This document shows positions 25,021 through 32,476 of a stretch of DNA of 64,000 nt, in pieces (within the stretch, counting starts at the first letter, position 1; every line of letters starts with the position of its first letter). The position numbers and the translations under genes are program-made. Origin of the DNA: Flavobacterium branchiarum (lineage in GTDB: Bacteria; Bacteroidota; Bacteroidia; Flavobacteriales; Flavobacteriaceae); contig NZ_JAUFQQ010000003.1 in the NCBI RefSeq assembly GCF_030409845.1, forward strand, positions 2,046,001-2,110,000, in the 5' to 3' direction. The notes below the pieces were generated by a model. It saw nothing but the letters and a program-made list of their open reading frames with translations. It was not told where the DNA came from and searched no databases.

Positions 25021-25584
25021 ATGGATTATGATAAATTTATTTTCTGCTTAGAAGCTGTTGCCGATGTAGAAATAGATATAACTACAGAAGTTATAAAAAA
25101 CTTAGAACAACTTGCTTTCGATCAAGGTATTTCGAGTATCCACAAAACTTGTGACACAATTGAGGGATTCGAGGATAGCCTAAACGCATTACTTTATGAC
25201 GACCATAACTTTAAAGATTATGAAATAATATATTTTGTGATGCCAGGGGAACCAAATAATGTTTGCCTCAATAATTACTACTATAGTTTAGAAGAAATAG
25301 CCGAAATATTTGAAGGAAAAATGAAAGGTAAAATTCTACATTTTTCAAATGCTAAAATACTAGATCTAAGCCAAGAAGAAGCACAATATTTCCTTGATAT
25401 TACAGGTGCACGCGCTATTTCAGGCTATGGAACTACTCTTAAAAAAATCACTAGTACTAGCACACTCGATAAAGCATTCTTTAGTTTATGTCAGGATGAA
25501 GATGATATAGTTGAAATAGTTGAAGAATTACATCAAAAACACTATGATCTTTGCAAACACCTTGATTTCAGATTGTACTATTAG
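25021..25584 (+). CDS. DUF6642-like soluble protein
   Basis: Acidic soluble protein of about 187 residues, starting MDYDKFIFCLEAVADVEIDI. It has an alternating beta-alpha pattern (YEIIYFVMPGE, GKILHFSNAKILDLS, YFLDITGARAISGYG) that recalls the flavodoxin/caspase-like sandwich of the uncharacterised DUF6642 family. I see no clear Cys-His catalytic dyad. The frame opens 12 codons earlier, but the ATG at 25021 follows a perfect -7 promoter box at the expected distance, so it is preferred. Monocistronic; function unknown. Confidence 0.6.
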   Translation: MDYDKFIFCLEAVADVEIDITTEVIKNLEQLAFDQGISSIHKTCDTIEGFEDSLNALLYDDHNFKDYEIIYFVMPGEPNNVCLNNYYYSLEEIAEIFEGKMKGKILHFSNAKILDLSQEEAQYFLDITGARAISGYGTTLKKITSTSTLDKAFFSLCQDEDDIVEIVEELHQKHYDLCKHLDFRLYY

Positions 25585-25641
25585 ATACAGTCATCATATC
25601 AAATTTTAAAAAATCCTTTCCTTTTAATTTTAGCAATTAAT

Positions 25642-25661
25642 TGATTAAACATTATTTAATC
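25642..25661. terminator. Possible weak terminator
   Basis: TGATTAAA-CATT(A)-TTTAATCA hairpin between convergent genes. The following GCTTATTTT is only partly T-rich. Confidence 0.35.
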
Positions 25662-25713
25662 AGCTTATTTTAAAAATGGGGATTAGAGATGCATTAAATT
25701 TTGAATTTAATAG

Positions 25714-26673
25714 CTAATTTTTGTCTTTGCAATGATCTTTAATAATCGATTTTCCTTCTGACACAAAGGGGCTTTTAAATGTTTCAAAAGTGCTTATCAT
25801 TTTATAAATATTGAGCAAATTGGTATTGTTGTAATCATAATTTTCATTATTTTCTTCTCCAGCTACATAATTGTATTTACTTATGTAAGCGTTTCTTTTC
25901 TCATCTAAATAATAATTCTGTTTAAAAAGATCTGTTTCAAAATCAGACTCGTTCATATTGTATAGCGGGGTAGATACGATTATTTTTGGTGAGAAATCTA
26001 TTTTTGAAATCTGAGCAAATTCAGATTCACTTAATGCTTCTTCTAAGTTTTGCTTTTCACCAAAATGCTTGCCATAATGTAAGCCACCGTCTTTGTATAG
26101 ATATGAAAATGGAGTAAAATTGCCATCTTTCTTAAAATAATACACAATGAAATCATTGAATTTGTCCGTGTTATAAAACGTATAAATTTTTGATTGATAA
26201 TCTTGAGCCGCTACATCTAAATAATACGGTAGAGAAGTAAATGATATTGTATCCGTTTTTTTGTCAGTAGTATATACCTCGGGAAACTTAATGCATCTAT
26301 GCCCTTTTACATAAATTGGTTGAAGTCTTGGTTTTAAACCATCGAGTTTACCAACATGGAGAAATGTTTCTTCTTCATACAAATTATTTGAAAGCATGAA
26401 CTTAGAATTTTCTTTTAATTCAGGTGTATGTCTTCCGTATACCAAAAATGATTCTTTAGGCTCATCAGGAACAAAATTCACTATACCATGTTCTTTTAAA
26501 AACCATTTCCCAGTAATCAAGGTAGCATAACCTAATATTACAAAGGTTCCATCGGGTTTTAAGTAATGGCTTCCGCCTCGTAATTGATAATAACCAACTA
26601 CCTCATTTTGATTTTGTGCATTTGCATTATAATTAAAAATAATAACTGCAAATAGGATAAATATATTTTTCAT
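25714..26673 (-). CDS. Exported hypothetical protein
   Basis: Protein of 319 residues with a cleavable signal peptide (NIFILFAVIIFNYNANAQ). The mature part begins GYYQLRGGSHYLKPDGTFVIL and continues GKWFLKEHGIVNF, resembling a lipocalin-like or stress-protein beta domain. A less structured C-terminal half is rich in Tyr and Asn (NYDYNNTNLLNIYK). I do not recognise a named family. It is periplasmic or secreted, with no lipobox and no T9SS-type C-terminal domain. Monocistronic. Confidence 0.6.
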   Translation of the reverse strand: MKNIFILFAVIIFNYNANAQNQNEVVGYYQLRGGSHYLKPDGTFVILGYATLITGKWFLKEHGIVNFVPDEPKESFLVYGRHTPELKENSKFMLSNNLYEEETFLHVGKLDGLKPRLQPIYVKGHRCIKFPEVYTTDKKTDTISFTSLPYYLDVAAQDYQSKIYTFYNTDKFNDFIVYYFKKDGNFTPFSYLYKDGGLHYGKHFGEKQNLEEALSESEFAQISKIDFSPKIIVSTPLYNMNESDFETDLFKQNYYLDEKRNAYISKYNYVAGEENNENYDYNNTNLLNIYKMISTFETFKSPFVSEGKSIIKDHCKDKN

Positions 26674-26955
26674 AAAAGAACTACAAATCAGCTTGTGTTG
26701 ATATAAAAGAAAACTATAAAGCTTGTTTGGTTCTCACTTTATATAAAAAACTTTTTTAAGCTAATATAGCACTCTTTTTATTACAAATAATAAAAACACT
26801 AAAGGCAGGAGTGAAGATCAATATCTAAAAGTTTTAAAAAGTTGAATGCAATATCGAACACTCTGACAAAGAATAAAAAGTAGGATAACGAAAACAAAAA
26901 CTGTGAATGCTTTTAGAAATAGAAAAAGAGGAAGTAAAAAAAGAATTAGATCTTT
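26674..26955. other. Gene-free stretch with possible 3' gene remnant
   Basis: There is no full gene. Just before the hairpin at 26960, a 20-codon frame starting at ATG 26908 ends in the hairpin's left arm (LLEIEKEEVKKELDLLNAT). It could be the tail of a deleted gene that kept its terminator, or chance. Confidence 0.3.
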
Positions 26956-26958
26956 TAA

Positions 26959-26997
26959 ATGCAACTTAATTGTACTTAAATTAAGTTGCATTTTTTA
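26959..26997. terminator. Intrinsic terminator hairpin
   Basis: TGCAACTTAAT pairs with an ATTAAGTTGCA arm, followed by TTTTTTATTTTTT on the plus strand. On the minus strand it lies right after the SMR transporter stop, with a weaker T-run, so it may serve that gene as well. Confidence 0.65.
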
Positions 26998-27010
26998 TTT
27001 TTTAGCACCA

Positions 27011-27337
27011 TTAATGTGATACCGATTTTAAGCCAATAATAGAACCTACCAATGTAGCAATAAAGAATAATCTCCAAAAGTTTGTTGGGTCTTTAAAAAC
27101 AAAAATCCCTACTAAAACTGTTCCTACAGCTCCAATTCCTGTCCACACAGCATAGGCCGTTCCAATAGGCAATGTTTCGGTACTCTTAATAAGAAGCAAC
27201 ATACTGATAATAAGTGAAGCTAAGAAACCTCCGTACCAAAAATAAACATCATTTCCTGTAGCTTCTTTCGCTTTTCCTAAACACGAAGCAAATGCTACTT
27301 CAAATAAACCTGCAATAACCAATAGAATCCAATTCAT
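27011..27337 (-). CDS. sugE: SMR-family exporter, SugE/Gdx type
   Basis: Four-helix small multidrug resistance transporter of 108 residues. The essential membrane Glu lies in helix 1 (VIAGLFEVAFA, about 13). The segment LPIGTAYAVWTGIGAVGT in helix 3 is almost the SugE/Gdx signature, and ISMLL in helix 2 supplies the conserved Ser. Gdx members export guanidinium; others handle quaternary ammonium compounds. It works as an antiparallel dimer, and a single gene suffices for that. I found no guanidine riboswitch upstream. A Crp/Fnr regulator lies 73 bp upstream on the same strand. Confidence 0.82.
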   Translation of the reverse strand: MNWILLVIAGLFEVAFASCLGKAKEATGNDVYFWYGGFLASLIISMLLLIKSTETLPIGTAYAVWTGIGAVGTVLVGIFVFKDPTNFWRLFFIATLVGSIIGLKSVSH

Positions 27338-27410
27338 ATCTTAAAATTTTAATAGGGCAAAGATCCTGCATGGAATTGAATATTTTTTTTACATATGATA
27401 AAAAATATTT

Positions 27411-27974
27411 TTATTTTAACTCTGCTCGAATGCGACTTAAACTTACTTGTGTAATTCCTAAATAAGAAGCAATATGTCCTAATTGAACTCTTTTAATTAA
27501 GTCTGGATTATTGGTAATTAAATCTTTATATCTTTCTGAGGCAGTCATGAATTGTCTTGAAATTAATCGTTCTTCGGTTTTTATAAGCTCTCTTTCTGCA
27601 AATTTCCTTCCCCAGTTTGCTATATGGACATCGTCTTCAAATAATCGTTGCAAATTGGCAGTTTTTAATTCATACAATTCACAGTCTTCCAATAATTCGA
27701 TGTCTTCATACCCTTTTTGGTTCTCAACATAACTTCTCATAGAAAGAATGGTTTCACCTTCATTGCCAAACCAAAAAGTAACATCATTATCATTCTGATT
27801 CACATAGGCTCTAACAATTCCTTTTTTTATGAAATAAATATTTGGCTCAATTTTTCCAGCTTTTAATATCACATGTCCCTTTGGAAATCGAACCAAAGTA
27901 ATATTTTCTTCCAAAGCTTTTCTTGAGTTTTCGGGTAGTTCAGCTATTTTGTCAAAAATGTTATTGCTATTCAT
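27411..27974 (-). CDS. Crp/Fnr family transcriptional regulator
   Basis: Regulator of 187 residues: an N-terminal cNMP-binding-like beta-roll (about 20-115; FPKGHVILKAGKIEPNIYFIKKG, VTFWFGNEGE) and a C-terminal helix-turn-helix (about 150-187; QLGHIASYLGITQVSLSRIRAEL). The phosphate-binding-cassette residues of true Crp are not conserved and no FNR-type Cys cluster is visible, so the effector is unknown. This compact type is common in Bacteroidota next to the gene it controls; here it precedes the SMR exporter. Confidence 0.85.
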   Translation of the reverse strand: MNSNNIFDKIAELPENSRKALEENITLVRFPKGHVILKAGKIEPNIYFIKKGIVRAYVNQNDNDVTFWFGNEGETILSMRSYVENQKGYEDIELLEDCELYELKTANLQRLFEDDVHIANWGRKFAERELIKTEERLISRQFMTASERYKDLITNNPDLIKRVQLGHIASYLGITQVSLSRIRAELK

Positions 27975-28139
27975 TGTGAAATAATTGTGTTGATTATAAG
28001 AATCAAAATCTGATTAATGTAAATTTTAAAGCTTTATTAATAGCTAATATAAGGTTATTAATTATTTAATTGAGAGATGTTTTTTTTATTACTAAATAAC
28101 CTTTAAGTGCTCATTTTGGAGACAATTAAATCTCAGCAA

Positions 28140-28175
28140 AAATAAAGAAAGCTTCTTAATCTCTTAAGAAGCTTC
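28140..28175 (-). terminator. Intrinsic terminator of the padR-HAAS-hydrolase operon
   Basis: A perfect 11-bp stem AAGCTTCTTAA/TTAAGAAGCTT with a TCTC loop at 28149-28174. Read on the minus strand it continues into TTTCTTTATT. It lies about 60 bases past the serine-hydrolase stop. Confidence 0.65.
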
Positions 28176-28235
28176 TACTTAAAGTTTAAAATTCAAAATA
28201 ATTTATTTTTAAATTCTCTTTAAAATTGAAGGGGC

Positions 28236-29555
28236 CTATTTAGTAAAAAGAAATTCTTTACCTCCTTGTTTTAAAGTCATTTGTTTCTTTTCGCTATTGA
28301 ACTCAAGCACAATACCTGCTTGTTCAAATTTAAAAACGTTTGTAGCTGTAGCATCTAACGGAAACGAAGGTTGCCCAGTTGCTTGCGCTACTAATTTATT
28401 TTCATTGCGAGTAATATCAATTTTTATAGGAATGGCTGTACTTGAATATTGTCCAGTATATAAATCTAAAACCTCAGGTTTTAACTCTACTGAATTAAAA
28501 GTTGGCATTTCAAATGGCTTGTTAAAATAGCTACTCAAAGCACATTTTAATACGTTGTTATTTGAATAAATCATTCCATTTGAAGTAATTGCAACTGATA
28601 ATTTTTCGTTTGGATAATAGGTTAAAACTGATCTAAAATCATCAACTCCACCAGTATGGCCGTATCCTATATGTTCAAAATAAGGCACTTCAAACATTCC
28701 CATTCCAAAATTTTGATTTAAAGTCTTCATTAATAATAATGATTTTTCAGAAATTATTTTGCTGTTAAATAATTGCTCAATAAAGATTATTAAATCTGTT
28801 GGATTTGATACAATGGCACCTGCTCCCATAGGAATAGAAGGATCTGTGTCTGTTCCTTTTTCCCATTTATCAGTAAAATGATAAGAATAAGCTTCATCAT
28901 TTTTATTATTAGTCTTACCTCCAAAGTAAGTGTTTTTTAAACCTAGTGGCTTTGTAATTTTAGAATCTAAAACTGCTGAATATGGTTTTTTATAAATTTT
29001 CTCAAGAATATAACTTAAAATAACATAGTTAGAGTTGCTATATTCTGCTTTGCTATTAGGTTCAAAATCACTTTTAAATTTTGAAATAATTGCAATCATT
29101 TCCTTCTCCGATTTTGGTTTTGTAATAAAACTATCAGATCTTAAATCTTCTTCGTTAGTAAAATTATGAATACCAGTTCTGTGATTTAAAAGATTCTCAA
29201 TAGTTATTATTTTGGAGTTTTCTATTTGTGGATAATAAGCTTCTAGAGTTTGAGATAATGTTAATTTATTCTCTTCAATAGCTTTAAAAATTAGCGAGGC
29301 AGTAAACATTTTGGATATAGAGCCTATTTTGTATTTCGTTTTTGTATCTGCCTTTTTGGAATTTTCTACATCAGAATACCCTACAGCTTTAGTGTATAAT
29401 AATTTTCCATTTTGAGAAACAGCTATGCTTCCCATAAATTTGACTTTTTTTTCTAAAATTTGAAATAGACTATCTATTCTCTGAGTATTGAATGTTTGCG
29501 AGAAACAAGTTGCGGCGCTTAAGACAAGCAGACTGGTAATTAGGATTTTTTTCAT
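28236..29555 (-). CDS. Serine hydrolase, class C beta-lactamase-like
   Basis: Exported protein of 439 residues with a signal peptide (ITSLLVLSAATCFS). The beta-lactamase/transpeptidase-like domain has the SxxK nucleophile motif SISK (about 79), the YxN motif YSN (about 167-169) and an HTGG segment in place of KTG (about 304). A C-terminal DUF3471-like beta domain follows (LDLYTGQY...PIKIDITRNENKLVAQATG). Likely a periplasmic esterase or peptidase rather than a resistance lactamase. It starts nine bases after the HAAS gene and is the third gene of a PadR-controlled operon. Confidence 0.85.
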   Translation of the reverse strand: MKKILITSLLVLSAATCFSQTFNTQRIDSLFQILEKKVKFMGSIAVSQNGKLLYTKAVGYSDVENSKKADTKTKYKIGSISKMFTASLIFKAIEENKLTLSQTLEAYYPQIENSKIITIENLLNHRTGIHNFTNEEDLRSDSFITKPKSEKEMIAIISKFKSDFEPNSKAEYSNSNYVILSYILEKIYKKPYSAVLDSKITKPLGLKNTYFGGKTNNKNDEAYSYHFTDKWEKGTDTDPSIPMGAGAIVSNPTDLIIFIEQLFNSKIISEKSLLLMKTLNQNFGMGMFEVPYFEHIGYGHTGGVDDFRSVLTYYPNEKLSVAITSNGMIYSNNNVLKCALSSYFNKPFEMPTFNSVELKPEVLDLYTGQYSSTAIPIKIDITRNENKLVAQATGQPSFPLDATATNVFKFEQAGIVLEFNSEKKQMTLKQGGKEFLFTK

Positions 29556-29564
29556 GGTGATTTA

Positions 29565-30158
29565 TTAATTATTGATTGATTTCTTGAATTTTAATAACAA
29601 CGTAATTATGAAGTAGAACGAAATGATACATGTTATCATAACGGGTATAAATGCATTACCTAATAACTCTGTTTGACCAATTTGATTTAATTTGTTGCTC
29701 AAACCTAAAGCAAATGAAGTACTATCTTTATACCAGAATCCGACTTCAGTAGGGTTTTTTATTTTGGCAAATATTAAAAAAACAAAAACAAATAAGAGAA
29801 GGTACAAAACAAAGAAAAAGACATATGAAAAGCCATTGGTTAGATTTAATAGCAAGGCTTTAAATACATGTATCGGATTGAATGTTTTAGTGGCTTGTTC
29901 TAGTTGTTTGTCAGCCAAAAGAGGTTTTAGCACTTCTTCTGGAACACCTAATTTTTCGATTATATCTAATAATACATCAATTTCGTTTGCACCATTTTTA
30001 TGCTGAAGTGCCTCGTAAATATGACTATTAAACTCCATGTAAACATCTTGTTTGTCTTCTTTTGAAAGGGAATTAGTCACTTTTAAAATACGCTTCATAT
30101 AATCATTATAGATTCTTTGCGAAGCTGCTTGACTGAATTTTATTTCTTCTGTTCTCAT
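29565..30158 (-). CDS. HAAS-domain membrane protein
   Basis: Protein of about 197 residues. The helical N-terminal region (about 10-80: YNDYMKRILKVTNSLSKEDKQDVYMEFNSHIYEAL and DVLLDIIEKLGVPEEVL, shown here in two parts) is the HAAS domain that usually follows PadR genes. Two or more membrane helices follow (about 100-130 and 165-190). The frame opens further upstream, but the ATG at 30158 overlaps the padR stop as ATGA, the standard coupling for this pair. HAAS proteins are thought to act as membrane partners of PadR regulation. Confidence 0.78.
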   Translation of the reverse strand: MRTEEIKFSQAASQRIYNDYMKRILKVTNSLSKEDKQDVYMEFNSHIYEALQHKNGANEIDVLLDIIEKLGVPEEVLKPLLADKQLEQATKTFNPIHVFKALLLNLTNGFSYVFFFVLYLLLFVFVFLIFAKIKNPTEVGFWYKDSTSFALGLSNKLNQIGQTELLGNAFIPVMITCIISFYFIITLLLKFKKSINN

Positions 30159-30490
30159 TTGATAATTTTTTGAATAGCTTTTTCTAAATTTTTCCAATAT
30201 TCATTCATGTGACTAAGGGTTTTAATTCCAATTGGGGTCAAAGAATAATATTTTCTTGGAATTCCTGTTTCTTGTTCAACCCATTTTGAGTCTACTAAAT
30301 TTTCGGTCTTTAATCTATTCATTAAAGGGTATAGCGTACCCTCGGCTATCTCTATTTCGGTATGCTGTTTTATTTGCTCAATAAGTTCATAGCCGTAATA
30401 CTCATTTTCTTTGAGGATATTAAGAATAATAAAAGTAAGAGTCCCTTTTTTAACCTGAGATTTCCAGTTTGCAACAAAAGTTTCGTTCAT
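30155..30490 (-). CDS. PadR family transcriptional regulator
   Basis: Winged-helix regulator of about 111 residues. KGTLTFIILNILKENEYYGY is the canonical PadR N-terminus, EGTLYPLMNRLKTENLV the recognition and wing region, and GIPRKYYSLTPIG the wing. A short C-terminal dimerisation helix follows. The frame continues 12 codons upstream, but the conserved MNETFVANWKSQVKKG start at 30490 is the family start and lies 23 bases after a -7 box. It is first in an operon with HAAS and serine hydrolase genes and is probably autoregulated through a dyad in its promoter. Confidence 0.88.
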   Translation of the reverse strand: MNETFVANWKSQVKKGTLTFIILNILKENEYYGYELIEQIKQHTEIEIAEGTLYPLMNRLKTENLVDSKWVEQETGIPRKYYSLTPIGIKTLSHMNEYWKNLEKAIQKIIK

Positions 30491-30512
30491 GACAAAATTA
30501 TTTTGATTGAAA

Positions 30513-30543
30513 CAAATGTATAACAAAATACATAGTTATACAA
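30513..30543 (-). promoter_or_regulatory. padR promoter with overlapping PadR-type operator
   Basis: On the minus strand a TTG (30541-30543) lies 20 bases before a perfect TACATTTG -7 box (30513-30520). The plus-strand dyad TGTATAAC (30517-30524) / GTTATACA (30535-30542), with a 10-base spacer, covers the promoter core. This resembles the spaced ATGT-ACAT-like dyads bound by PadR proteins, so autorepression is predicted. Confidence 0.6.
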
Positions 30544-30602
30544 TGTAAGTGTAAAAAAAAAGAATTTAACTAACTAACAACTAAGTGGTTTTAATGTTAA
30601 AC

Positions 30603-30636
30603 AACAAAAAAACTCCTTATTTTATAAGGAGTTTAT
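30603..30636 (-). terminator. Intrinsic terminator of the small lipoprotein gene
   Basis: AAACTCCTTA pairs with TAAGGAGTTT. On the minus strand it runs into TTTTTTTGTTG, 35 bases beyond the stop of the gene ending at 30670. Confidence 0.75.
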
Positions 30637-30669
30637 AGAATGTGAGCTAGTAAAATAAAAAAAAATATT

Positions 30670-31035
30670 TTAGTTTTTATCAAGCGTGAGTATCATATGC
30701 TCACCATCTAATACTAATTGTTCTTTTTCTATAGTGCTTGAAAAAGGATAGGGAGTACCTGTTTCATCTTTTATAGTTAAACTTTTCCCGCCTTCGTTTA
30801 ACGCATAAGTTCCGTTTAATTCAGCATCAAGAAATCCAGTTACCTTACCATCTTTGGCAAATGTTAAATTCCCTTTGGATAGAATTACACTTTTCATAGA
30901 ATCAGAAAGTGTCTTTTTGGATTCAACATTAGTAACTTTCCAAGAGCTGATAAGTTTATTTCTATCTTTTGTACAAGAAATAAACAATAATGAAAATAAG
31001 GCAAAGCCAAAGATAAGTAGTTTAGTTTTTTTCAT
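30670..31035 (-). CDS. Lipocalin-like small lipoprotein
   Basis: Lipoprotein of 121 residues: lipobox LFISC (Cys about 21), then a small beta-barrel-like domain. Its landmarks are LISSWKVTNVES, LTFAKDGKVTGF, ELNGTYALNEGGKSLTIKDE, STIEKEQLVLDGEHMILTL, the pattern of the lipocalin-like/DUF4923 and similar envelope lipoproteins of Bacteroidota. No acidic export signal follows the Cys (TKDRN), so it may stay periplasmic. Monocistronic with its own terminator. Ligand unknown. Confidence 0.65.
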   Translation of the reverse strand: MKKTKLLIFGFALFSLLFISCTKDRNKLISSWKVTNVESKKTLSDSMKSVILSKGNLTFAKDGKVTGFLDAELNGTYALNEGGKSLTIKDETGTPYPFSSTIEKEQLVLDGEHMILTLDKN

Positions 31036-31405
31036 GGTTTTTTTGGTTAATGTTATGCATGAAAGTTACAAAAAAAATATAATCAAACAAATAGCAATAT
31101 TTTAGATTAAACAATCAAAACTTTTAGTAACTAACATGTTACATTTATTAGTCTGCAACGATTTTTGAAGTATTTACAAAAATTGATCTTTAAAAAACCT
31201 TACAAAAAATAACAAATAAAAAAGCTTAAATTAATTAGCAATAGCCTCCTGTAAACACTACACATTGCAAAGTTTTATTGTGACTACGCAAACTAATTAT
31301 TTTATGAATTTTCAGATTTTTCAAAAGGTATTTATTTTACCAAATGTATAATTACATAATAATAAAACCCTTTTTTTTGTTCTATAATGATTGAGAAATA
31401 AAAAA
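31036..31405. other. Gene-free stretch
   Basis: About 370 bases of AT-rich DNA upstream of the small lipoprotein gene. A TAACTTTC box on the minus strand near 31055 could be part of that gene's promoter. I see no coding frame, and the only strong structure is the element that follows at 31408. Confidence 0.3.
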
Positions 31406-31407
31406 GT

Positions 31408-31497
31408 AATTCTGTAGCCCAGATAGAAACGGCATCCTTTTATTTGTTTCTTTAACAAATAAAAGATAAAGTGAAGAGCTGGAAATTGCTCCTAAAC
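31408..31497 (+). repeat. Structured intergenic element (probable flavobacterial dispersed repeat)
   Basis: A perfect 12-bp hairpin CTTTTATTTGTT / AACAAATAAAAG (31437-31448 / 31454-31465, loop TCTTT) is flanked by GC-richer conserved-looking arms, GTAGCCCAGATAGAAACGGC on the left and GAGCTGGAAATTGCTCC on the right. CCAG/CTGG and GAGC/GCTC can also pair. I recall near-identical blocks between genes in other Flavobacterium genomes, but only one copy is present here, so the repeat claim rests on memory. Confidence 0.5.
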
Positions 31498-31525
31498 AAT
31501 AACAACTTTAGTTATATTAAATTAA

Positions 31526-32458
31526 CTATCTAAGAGTAAGTGCTCCTAGGATTTCTTCGGACATAAAAGGCCCTCCAGGATATTTTGCTGTATAGTCAAG
31601 ATTGAGCCAAACTTGTCCACGTTCATCGATATGGTAATGCAGTGTTTTATTATGACTTTCTTTTATAAAAAGAACATTTTTGACCAAGTAGTTTACTTTT
31701 TCTAAATCAAGTAACGATCCGATTAATATTTCTGGATAAATATGTCCTTTGGTATGGATAAGCCTTGGCGTACCACCAATAGCACGAACTGCTGCAGCCA
31801 TTAAAATTGAATGATCATCGCAATCGCCAGAAAAATACATTAATGATTCGCTTGCTGTAGCAATATAATCGCCTTCTTTAGGATCATTTACATAATTCCA
31901 TCGACTATTAATCTCCTTAAAAACAGCAAAACATTGTATTATTGTCCTGTAATCTGAATATCCTTTTATGTTTTTAAAATGCTTGGTTGTGGCCATTATA
32001 GCAAAATTTCTAACTTTTGGATTTTGATATTCTATTGCATTAATAATCTTAGATTTATTTGGAAACGGAAGTAACTTGGCTACAATGATATCTTGAGGAT
32101 ATGGATTATCCGACATCGTGTAAATAATTGCGTTATAATCTTCGGCAACTTCACTAAAACCATAATTTCCTAATGCTGTTCCGTAAAATAAAACTAAAAG
32201 ATATAAAACGATGCAAATGATAATGATCGTTTTTAATTTCATTAAAAGGAAGTAGAGACCTACGAGAACAAAAATAAAAAGTAAAACTCTATCGAAATTA
32301 AAAGGCCAATTAAAGTCAATTAAGTTTTGGTGCATTATGATAAAAGTAGGAAGGGTGATTAAAAAACTCAATAGCATAATAATAACCTCGTTCCAAGGTG
32401 ATTTTACCTCAAGGCTACTTTTAAGTTTATTAAAATCAATTTTTCTATTTTTTATCAT
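31526..32458 (-). CDS. Transglutaminase-like membrane protein
   Basis: Protein of about 310 residues. Two to three N-terminal membrane helices (about 25-45, 50-70 and 75-95) are followed by a soluble domain with the transglutaminase-like cysteine protease signature. The catalytic Cys is in FSGDCDDHS (about 212), His in TKGHIYPEIL (about 240), and a downstream Asp in WLNLDYTA. Such bacterial proteins are thought to act on peptides or cross-links at the envelope. An upstream TTG codon in frame is ignored in favour of the ATG at 32458. It starts 18 bases after the substrate-binding-fold gene, so the two are co-transcribed. Confidence 0.72.
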   Translation of the reverse strand: MIKNRKIDFNKLKSSLEVKSPWNEVIIMLLSFLITLPTFIIMHQNLIDFNWPFNFDRVLLFIFVLVGLYFLLMKLKTIIIICIVLYLLVLFYGTALGNYGFSEVAEDYNAIIYTMSDNPYPQDIIVAKLLPFPNKSKIINAIEYQNPKVRNFAIMATTKHFKNIKGYSDYRTIIQCFAVFKEINSRWNYVNDPKEGDYIATASESLMYFSGDCDDHSILMAAAVRAIGGTPRLIHTKGHIYPEILIGSLLDLEKVNYLVKNVLFIKESHNKTLHYHIDERGQVWLNLDYTAKYPGGPFMSEEILGALTLR

Positions 32459-32476
32459 AATGCCCAAAAAGCAATT

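Noticed and set aside
27338..27410. Guanidine riboswitch before the SugE/Gdx-type exporter
   Set aside because: The 73-base spacer has no ykkC-type core and no paired ACGR-loop hairpins.
28236..29555. Beta-lactamase resistance gene
   Set aside because: The SxxK and YxN motifs are shared by many esterases and peptidases; KTG is replaced, a DUF3471-like domain is attached, and the operon context is PadR-HAAS.
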